11,489 bases of DNA from Spirochaetia bacterium (GTDB taxonomy: Bacteria > Spirochaetota > Spirochaetia > Treponematales > Breznakiellaceae). The notes under the pieces were generated by a model. It searched no databases. It was not told where the DNA came from and saw nothing but the letters and a program-made list of their open reading frames with translations. Location of the stretch: positions 1 to 11,489 of the forward strand of contig BOBI01000066.1 in assembly GCA_026002305.1 (NCBI GenBank), given 5' to 3'. Below are positions 6,442-11,489 of the stretch, one piece after another. The translations under genes and the position numbers were made by a program. Each line of letters begins with the position of its first letter. Position 1 is the first letter of the stretch.

Positions 6442-8022
6442 ATGAAAAAAAATATTATGGTTTTAGGAGCCGGTGTTATGCAGGGGCCGGCCATGCGAAT
6501 CGCAAGGGAGGAGGGCTTTACCGTAATTGCCGTGGATGGAAATAAAAACGCTCCATGCGCGAGGCTTGCAGACCGCTTTTTGCACATAGATTTAAAGGAC
6601 AAAGAAGGTATAGAAACCGCCGCGCGTAAAATAAAAGACGGCGAAGGCCTTTGCGGGGTTATGACTTCCGGTACGGATTTCTCCGCTACGGTGGCTTGGG
6701 TCGCCGAAAAGCTGAGGCTGCACGGGATTCCGTATCAAAACGCGCTGGACGCCTCGGATAAGGAGCGGATGAGGCGCCGTTTCCGGCAGCACGGCATTCC
6801 CTCGCCGGAATTTATCGCCGTAGGCGCCGATACCATCAATCCTGAGAAATTTGAACCGCCTCCCCTACCCTTCCCGTTTCCCGTTGTTGTAAAACCTGTT
6901 GATAATATGGGCTCGCGCGGGTGCCGCCGCGTCGATTCACCGGCGGATCTGGAAAATGCCCTGACAAGCGCTTTAAGTTTTTCGAGGGGAAGCCGCGTAA
7001 TCATTGAGCAGTATATGGACGGGCCCGAATTTTCCATAGACGCGATTGTACAAAACGGGGAAATTACCATTTGCGGCCTTGCCGACCGCCATATCTTTTT
7101 CCCTCCGTTTTTTATCGAGATGGGGCATACAATGCCGACAAGCAGTATAGATGAAAAAACCAAGCGTGAAATAATCGATGTTTTTAAAGCCGGTATAAAA
7201 TGCCTGGGGATTACACTAGGGGCGGCTAAGGGCGACATCAAACTTACTAAAAACGGCCCGATGATTGGGGAAATTGCCGCGCGGCTTTCGGGCGGGTATA
7301 TGTCGGGTTGGACATACCCCTATTCTTCAGGGGTGGAGCCTACGAAAGCCGCCCTAGAAGCCTGTTGCGGCCTGCCCGTCCGCGATTTAAAGCCGCAGAA
7401 AGACTGGGTGTCGGCAGAAAGGGCTTTTATCTCAATAGACGGCAAGATTATTGCGATAAAAGGGCGAAAATATGCCGAAAATATAGAATACATAAATGAT
7501 ATTTTTTTCCGCGTTACAGAAGGTGATTCAGTGAATTTTCCCGAAAATAATGTTACAAAATGCGGCAACGTTATTAGCGCCGCGCCCACACATGATCTGG
7601 CCGTAAAAGCCGTGGAAACTGCCGTTCGCTCGGTGCTTTTCAGGCTGGAAGCGCCGAATACGGAAACCGAAAGGTTTTTAGGCCAAAGCTGCGATTTTCC
7701 GCCCGACGCTTTCGGGGTTAGCCCCGCTGTTCGAGCAGGGTTAGCGGCGATGCTGCAGGGAAACGCAATAAAAGGCAATTTTTCTGTTGAGGCGCCTATA
7801 TGCATTGAAAATTTTGACCTGTTTTTTAAATCCGGCGCATTGGATTATGCCGGGCGCACGGCAGAGGAAAGCCTTGACGCCGTGCGTAATATTTGCGGGA
7901 CACCGCTTCCGTTTGCCTGCCGCGACGAAGAACCTGCATTCGGGCGCGAGTTTTGGGGTGCTATGATACGCGGCGGGTATCAAGGGGCAGCATACATTGT
8001 GGATAAATTTTTAAAAAGGTAG
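6442..8022 (+). CDS. ATP-grasp ligase-like protein, substrate unknown
   Basis: This 526-residue protein has the layout of carboxylate-amine/thiol ligases of the ATP-grasp superfamily, which activate a carboxylate as an acyl phosphate using ATP. Residues 1-115 are the pre-ATP-grasp Rossmann-like domain (NIMVLGAGVMQGP). The ATP-grasp fold spans about 116-315: K151 and the Gly loop (KPVDNMGSRG), an EQYMDGPEFSID strand at 189-200, and metal ligands likely D265 (KGDIKL) and E277 (GEIAARLSGG). The usual ExN metal motif reads E-I-A here. Residues about 325-400 look like the biotin-carboxylase-type C-terminal subdomain, and about 405-526 are a region I do not recognise. It is clearly more G+C-rich than the next genes (60-62% in sampled stretches against about 28% in parts of the amidase and icd genes). 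It heads the rightward train, 12 bp before the amidase gene. Amino-acid or peptide ligation is possible but unproven. Confidence 0.88.
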   Translation: MKKNIMVLGAGVMQGPAMRIAREEGFTVIAVDGNKNAPCARLADRFLHIDLKDKEGIETAARKIKDGEGLCGVMTSGTDFSATVAWVAEKLRLHGIPYQNALDASDKERMRRRFRQHGIPSPEFIAVGADTINPEKFEPPPLPFPFPVVVKPVDNMGSRGCRRVDSPADLENALTSALSFSRGSRVIIEQYMDGPEFSIDAIVQNGEITICGLADRHIFFPPFFIEMGHTMPTSSIDEKTKREIIDVFKAGIKCLGITLGAAKGDIKLTKNGPMIGEIAARLSGGYMSGWTYPYSSGVEPTKAALEACCGLPVRDLKPQKDWVSAERAFISIDGKIIAIKGRKYAENIEYINDIFFRVTEGDSVNFPENNVTKCGNVISAAPTHDLAVKAVETAVRSVLFRLEAPNTETERFLGQSCDFPPDAFGVSPAVRAGLAAMLQGNAIKGNFSVEAPICIENFDLFFKSGALDYAGRTAEESLDAVRNICGTPLPFACRDEEPAFGREFWGAMIRGGYQGAAYIVDKFLKR

Positions 8023-8034
8023 CTTAGGGATATA

Positions 8035-9120
8035 ATGATTGTGCGCCGTTATTTTTCAATTTTTACGGTCTTTTTCTTAACACTGACAGCACTTACGTCC
8101 AACCTATACGCGCAATCGCAGGCTGAAACAAAATTTCTTTCCCTAACCGAATCAATGAAAAAAATGGACGCAAAACTTTTGTGGGATCCTTTCTTTCAAA
8201 CAGGGGTAATTACATCGGGAGGGCATAACGCGGTTTTTACAGTTGAAGAAAGAAGCACGCAAACATTGTTGTTATACGACAACAAAATTCTATATCGTGT
8301 GCCCACCCCTTTATTAAATGATGACGGGCAGCTTTTGTTCAGTGAAGTATTTGTTAATTCCCTTGCCGCGCGGTTTAAAGCATCTATAAACGAAGATAAT
8401 TCACGTTTTCGTATTGCGGCTATTGTTGTAGACCCGGGACATGGCGGAAAAGATCCCGGCGCGTTCAGCAACCATACAATAAACGGTAAAAAAATTAAAG
8501 TACAGGAAAAAGATATTGCACTTGATGTGTCAAACGCACTATATAAAAAACTACAAAAAGCATACCCCGATAAACGGATTATAAGTACGCGTCTTGGCGA
8601 TACATTTCCTGAACTTAAAGAGCGTGTTGCTAAAGCAAACGCAATTAATTTAAAAGAAAATGAAGCAATTATTTATGTTTCTGTTCATGCAAACGCAGGT
8701 TTAAGCAGAAATGCACGGGGTTACGAAGTTTGGTATTCAAGTCCTGAAGACAGGCAGGATGTAATAGACAAGAAAAAATCAAACGAAAGCGAGGCATTGG
8801 CTTCGATACATAATGATCTTTTAAAACAACAATTTACTACCGAGAGTGTTCTTATTGCACAATCAATATTAGACCAATTTAATAAAACATTCGACAAGAG
8901 TTTTCCTAATCGTGGTTTAAAGGATAAGGATTGGTATGTTGTTAGCAAGGCACGGATGCCTGCCGTACTGGTTGAATTAGGTTTTATAACAAATACGGAA
9001 GATACTAAATTGATGTTAACATCAACAAATAAATTTGCTGATGCCATATATAACGGAATAGCCGGTTTTGTTACCCGCTTTGAAAATTCAAGCGGCTTTA
9101 CGCAAGTAGCCGCTAAATAG
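8035..9120 (+). CDS. Secreted N-acetylmuramoyl-L-alanine amidase (Amidase_3)
   Basis: This zinc amidase cuts the bond between N-acetylmuramic acid and L-alanine in peptidoglycan, acting outside the inner membrane in wall turnover and cell separation. The 361-residue protein starts with a signal peptide (basic MIVRR, hydrophobic 8-21, likely cleavage after SNLYA, about residue 26). Residues about 33-115 resemble the small copper-amine-oxidase N-terminal-like domain often found on wall enzymes. The catalytic domain spans about 126-350, with zinc ligands H136 (DPGHGGKDPG), E158 (QEKD) and H218 (SVHAN), and catalytic E314 (VLVELGF). All key residues are present. AGGGA at 8026-8030 is a short-spaced ribosome site. 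The gene lies 12 bp after the ATP-grasp gene and 8 bp before icd. Its A+T-rich codon use contrasts with the gene before it. Confidence 0.95.
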   Translation: MIVRRYFSIFTVFFLTLTALTSNLYAQSQAETKFLSLTESMKKMDAKLLWDPFFQTGVITSGGHNAVFTVEERSTQTLLLYDNKILYRVPTPLLNDDGQLLFSEVFVNSLAARFKASINEDNSRFRIAAIVVDPGHGGKDPGAFSNHTINGKKIKVQEKDIALDVSNALYKKLQKAYPDKRIISTRLGDTFPELKERVAKANAINLKENEAIIYVSVHANAGLSRNARGYEVWYSSPEDRQDVIDKKKSNESEALASIHNDLLKQQFTTESVLIAQSILDQFNKTFDKSFPNRGLKDKDWYVVSKARMPAVLVELGFITNTEDTKLMLTSTNKFADAIYNGIAGFVTRFENSSGFTQVAAK

Positions 9121-9128
9121 GTGTGAAT

Positions 9129-10331
9129 ATGCACAAAATTGAAATGAAGACACCGCTTGTAGAAATTGACGGCGATGAAATGACACATGTTTTATGGGTC
9201 TTAATAAAAGAAAAACTATTACAGCCGTTTATAGATCTTAAAACCGAATATTACGATTTATCCATTATTAATCGTGATGCCTGCAATGACAGCGTTACAA
9301 AAGATGCGGCCAATGCGATTTTAAAATATGGTGTCGGCGTTAAATGCGCCACAATTACAGGAACGGAAAAACGTAAAAAAGAATATAATTTAAAGAATAT
9401 TTTTCCAAGCCCTAACGGTACGATACGCTCAATACTCGACGGAACCGTGTTTCGTAAACCAATTATTTTAGACTGTATCCGGCCTACAATTTCCACATGG
9501 AAAAAACCCATTGTTATTGCCCGCCATGCTTACGGCGATGTTTATAAAAACGCGGAAATGGACATACCCGAAGCAGGTCTTGTAGAACTTGTTTATACAA
9601 AAAAAGACGGATCCGAAAAGCGCATAACGGTTGCCGACATGAAAAAGCCCGGCATTGTACAAGGCATACATAATCTGGATAATTCCATAGAAAGTTTCGC
9701 GCGCTCGTGTTTCCGCTATGCGCTGGAGGAAAAACTGCCGCTCTGGTTCGCCGCAAAAGATACCATCTCGCAGATCTACGATACACGTTTTAGAAATATT
9801 TTTAACGCTATTTATGAAAAAGAATATAAAACAAAATTTGAAGACTGCGGTATTGAATATTATTATACACTAATTGATGACGCCGTTGCCCGTCTTGTAA
9901 AATGCGAAGGCGGCTTCTTGTGGGCTTGTAAAAATTATGACGGTGATGTTTTAAGCGATCTTATCGCAAGCGCAAGCGGATCGCTTGCCATGATGACAAG
10001 CGTACTTGTTTCACCTAACGGCGCGTTTGAATACGAAGCCGCACACGGAACGGTTCAACAACATTACTACCGCCACCTTAAAGGCGAAAAAACAAGCACG
10101 AATCCTGTAGCTCTGATTTTCGCGTGGACAGGGGCGCTTATAAAACGCGCTGAAATTGACGGCGCCCGCCAGCTTTCCGCTTTCGCAAGAAAGCTGGAAA
10201 ACGCCACAATTAACACCATAGAGTCCGGAAAAATGACTGCCGATCTGGCTGGTATTTCTTCCGTGAAAAATGCCGAAGTTTTAAACTCCGCTGAATTTAT
10301 TGACGCAATAGCCCAATCAATTTTAAATTGA
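9129..10331 (+). CDS. icd: Isocitrate dehydrogenase, eukaryote-type (subfamily II)
   Basis: This enzyme oxidises and decarboxylates isocitrate to 2-oxoglutarate in the cytoplasm. The protein has 400 residues from the ATG at 9129, which has AGGTG 5 bp upstream and matches the family N-terminus (MKTPLVEIDGDEMT). A GTG at 9123 would add two residues. Substrate Arg R100 (SPNGTIR), R109 (TVFR) and R132 (ARHAYGD), with Y139, K210, D250, D271 and K258, all match human IDH1 positions by eye. In the NADP 2'-phosphate pocket, the family Arg (human R314) is Gln311 (HGTVQQHYY), while H312 is kept, and the family Gln (human Q257) is Arg255 (AVARLVK). Coenzyme preference is therefore uncertain. It lies 8 bp after the amidase gene and 3 bp before ispG. 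A short stretch (about 9696-9785) is more G+C-rich than the rest. Confidence 0.95.
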   Translation: MHKIEMKTPLVEIDGDEMTHVLWVLIKEKLLQPFIDLKTEYYDLSIINRDACNDSVTKDAANAILKYGVGVKCATITGTEKRKKEYNLKNIFPSPNGTIRSILDGTVFRKPIILDCIRPTISTWKKPIVIARHAYGDVYKNAEMDIPEAGLVELVYTKKDGSEKRITVADMKKPGIVQGIHNLDNSIESFARSCFRYALEEKLPLWFAAKDTISQIYDTRFRNIFNAIYEKEYKTKFEDCGIEYYYTLIDDAVARLVKCEGGFLWACKNYDGDVLSDLIASASGSLAMMTSVLVSPNGAFEYEAAHGTVQQHYYRHLKGEKTSTNPVALIFAWTGALIKRAEIDGARQLSAFARKLENATINTIESGKMTADLAGISSVKNAEVLNSAEFIDAIAQSILN

Positions 10332-10334
10332 ATT

Positions 10335-11441
10335 ATGAGCGAAGTTACAATTGGCACAAGGGGCAATTTAAAATCCGTAGTAATTGGAAGGGATCGCCAT
10401 GTTGTAATACAAACAATGTGGAAGGATAAACTTACAAGCGACGATTTAAAAAACGATTCCTGTAAAAATATTATTAAACGAATAGACAACCTTTCTTCGA
10501 TGGGCTGCGGGCTTCTGCGCTTTGCCGTTCCCGACATAGAAGCGGCTTGTGTTTTGGGCGGGCTTACAAAAAAAACTTCTATGCCGCTTGTGGCGGACAT
10601 ACATTTTGATTACAACATTGCGCTTAAAATACTCGATTATCCCATTGGTAAATTACGCATAAACCCGGGAAATATAGGCGGTAGGGAAAAGGTTCGCGCC
10701 GTTCTTGAAAAGGCTAAAGATAAGGGCGTTCCCATTCGTATTGGCGTGAATGGCGGCAGTTTGCCCGTAGAAATACGCCGTTTGATAGAAGATGGCAAAA
10801 TAAACAGAACGGAAGCGCTTGTGGAAGCGGCGATGAGGGAAATTGCAATTTTTGAAGAAAATAATTTTAGCGATGTAGTTGTTTCAATGAAGTCGTCTAA
10901 CATAAAAGAGACTGTGGATGCCGCCCGTTTGTTTCGTACAAAAAACGGCGGTATTCCGCTGCACATAGGCGTTACGGAAGCCGGCCCGCTTATTGCCGGT
11001 GTTGTCCGCAATACCGCCGCTTTGTTCGGTCTGTTATGCGATGGAATTGGGGATACCTTGCGTATTTCGCTTTCCGATTCAATGGAAAATGAAGTAATTG
11101 CCGCGCGTGAAATTTTACTTGCGGTGAATGAGAATAAAAATACCGATAATGTTGGAGAAGGGGTAAAAATTATTTCTTGCCCGCGCTGCGGCCGCCATTC
11201 GTTTGACACGCACGCTTTTACCGGCAAATGGCTCCCGTATCTGTACTCCGTTAGGAAAAACATTACGGTTGCGATTATGGGGTGTATCGTAAATGGGCCG
11301 GAAGAAGCCCGTAACGCGGATATTGGCATTACAGGCGTTGGGAAAAAAGTTCATATTTTCTCTAATGGCGTTGTTAAACAAATAATAAGCGCCGATGAAG
11401 CCGATGCCGTTTTTAAAAATGAAATTGAAACTTTTTTATAA
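10335..11441 (+). CDS. ispG: 4-hydroxy-3-methylbut-2-en-1-yl diphosphate synthase (IspG/GcpE)
   Basis: IspG is a 4Fe-4S enzyme of the MEP pathway that converts MEcPP to HMBPP, the second-last step to IPP and DMAPP, precursors of the undecaprenyl wall-carrier lipid and quinones. The protein has 368 residues, near the E. coli length, without the plant-type insert. The TIM-barrel domain spans about 1-260 (LVADIHFDYNIA, LRINPGNIGG, IRIGVNGGS), and the iron-sulfur domain about 275-368. Cluster ligands are C282 and C285 (CPRCGR), C317 (MGCIVNGP) and E324. The usual NGPGEA reads NGPEEA, keeping the ligand Glu but replacing the Gly before it. The N-terminal motif IQTMWKD differs from the common QSMTNTDT. 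The ATG lies 3 bp after the icd stop with no clear Shine-Dalgarno, suggesting translational coupling. Confidence 0.95.
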   Translation: MSEVTIGTRGNLKSVVIGRDRHVVIQTMWKDKLTSDDLKNDSCKNIIKRIDNLSSMGCGLLRFAVPDIEAACVLGGLTKKTSMPLVADIHFDYNIALKILDYPIGKLRINPGNIGGREKVRAVLEKAKDKGVPIRIGVNGGSLPVEIRRLIEDGKINRTEALVEAAMREIAIFEENNFSDVVVSMKSSNIKETVDAARLFRTKNGGIPLHIGVTEAGPLIAGVVRNTAALFGLLCDGIGDTLRISLSDSMENEVIAAREILLAVNENKNTDNVGEGVKIISCPRCGRHSFDTHAFTGKWLPYLYSVRKNITVAIMGCIVNGPEEARNADIGITGVGKKVHIFSNGVVKQIISADEADAVFKNEIETFL

Positions 11442-11453
11442 AGATCAAATTAT

Positions 11454-11489
11454 ATGAAATTAAAACCAGTATTAATATTTTTATTAATT
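11454..11489 (+). CDS. Start of a further gene, cut by the window edge (hydrophobic N-terminus)
   Basis: An ATG 12 bp after the ispG stop opens a frame that runs to the edge: MKLKPVLIFLLI. The Lys-rich start followed by a hydrophobic run looks like the beginning of a signal peptide or membrane anchor. Its spacing continues the tight rightward train. Only a weak A+G-rich stretch (AAAGA, 11440-11444) precedes it. Twelve codons are too few to name a product. Confidence 0.5.
   Translation, partial: MKLKPVLIFLLI

Noticed and set aside
6735..7241. 168-codon minus-strand frame within the ATP-grasp gene
   Set aside because: It is a shadow of a G+C-rich gene with clear domain motifs on the plus strand, and has no recognisable motif of its own.
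9972..9988. 7-bp hairpin (GCAAGCG / CGCTTGC) within icd
   Set aside because: It lies inside the conserved SASGS coding stretch and is short. Codon choice explains it as well as function does.
10637..11329. 230-codon minus-strand frame within ispG
   Set aside because: It is antisense to conserved ispG coding sequence, Ser- and Pro-rich low-complexity composition typical of a shadow frame, and no ribosome site was noticed.

Overview
The window looks like chromosomal DNA of a spirochaete, most likely a Treponema. This rests on gene content and protein style: a membrane adenylate cyclase overlapping a FecR-domain protein with Ig/Fn3-like repeats, a divergent IspG, and a eukaryote-type isocitrate dehydrogenase, in DNA of mixed, moderate G+C. 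The genus is an inference. No rRNA, tRNA, CRISPR array or insertion sequence is visible.

Layout: two gene trains diverge from a 61-bp gap at 6381-6441. Leftward (minus strand) run a class III adenylate cyclase (4455-6380), a large membrane-anchored FecR-domain protein with six W-motif repeats (1931-4501, overlapping the cyclase gene), RNase HI (1475-1930, abutting the FecR stop with no spacer) and a complete tyrosine recombinase (264-1424). Rightward (plus strand) run an ATP-grasp ligase-like protein of unknown substrate (6442-8022), a secreted N-acetylmuramoyl-L-alanine amidase (8035-9120), isocitrate dehydrogenase (9129-10331), IspG of the MEP isoprenoid pathway (10335-11441) and the first 12 codons of a further gene (11454 to the edge). 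Gaps in this train are 3-12 bp, so it is probably one operon. The leftmost 263 bp hold no convincing gene but contain three consecutive strong hairpins that look like an intergenic palindromic repeat cassette next to the recombinase.

How the genes may work together: the cyclase has a periplasmic sensor region, a HAMP domain and a cytoplasmic catalytic domain. The FecR-repeat protein is probably made by translational coupling with it and may be its envelope partner. The rightward train mixes cell-wall turnover (amidase), a TCA/2-oxoglutarate step (Icd) and isoprenoid precursor synthesis (IspG, needed for the undecaprenyl carrier), with the ATP-grasp enzyme possibly acting on an amino acid or peptide. 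The recombinase and palindromes at the left edge are the accessory-looking part.

Most unusual points: the palindrome cassette beside a recombinase with an extra N-terminal domain; a Ser where the cyclase family has its transition-state Asn; an apparent Gln/Arg swap in the coenzyme pocket of Icd; the TAA-ATG in-frame junction between the FecR protein and RNase HI; and a G+C-rich ATP-grasp gene with an unassigned C-terminal region.
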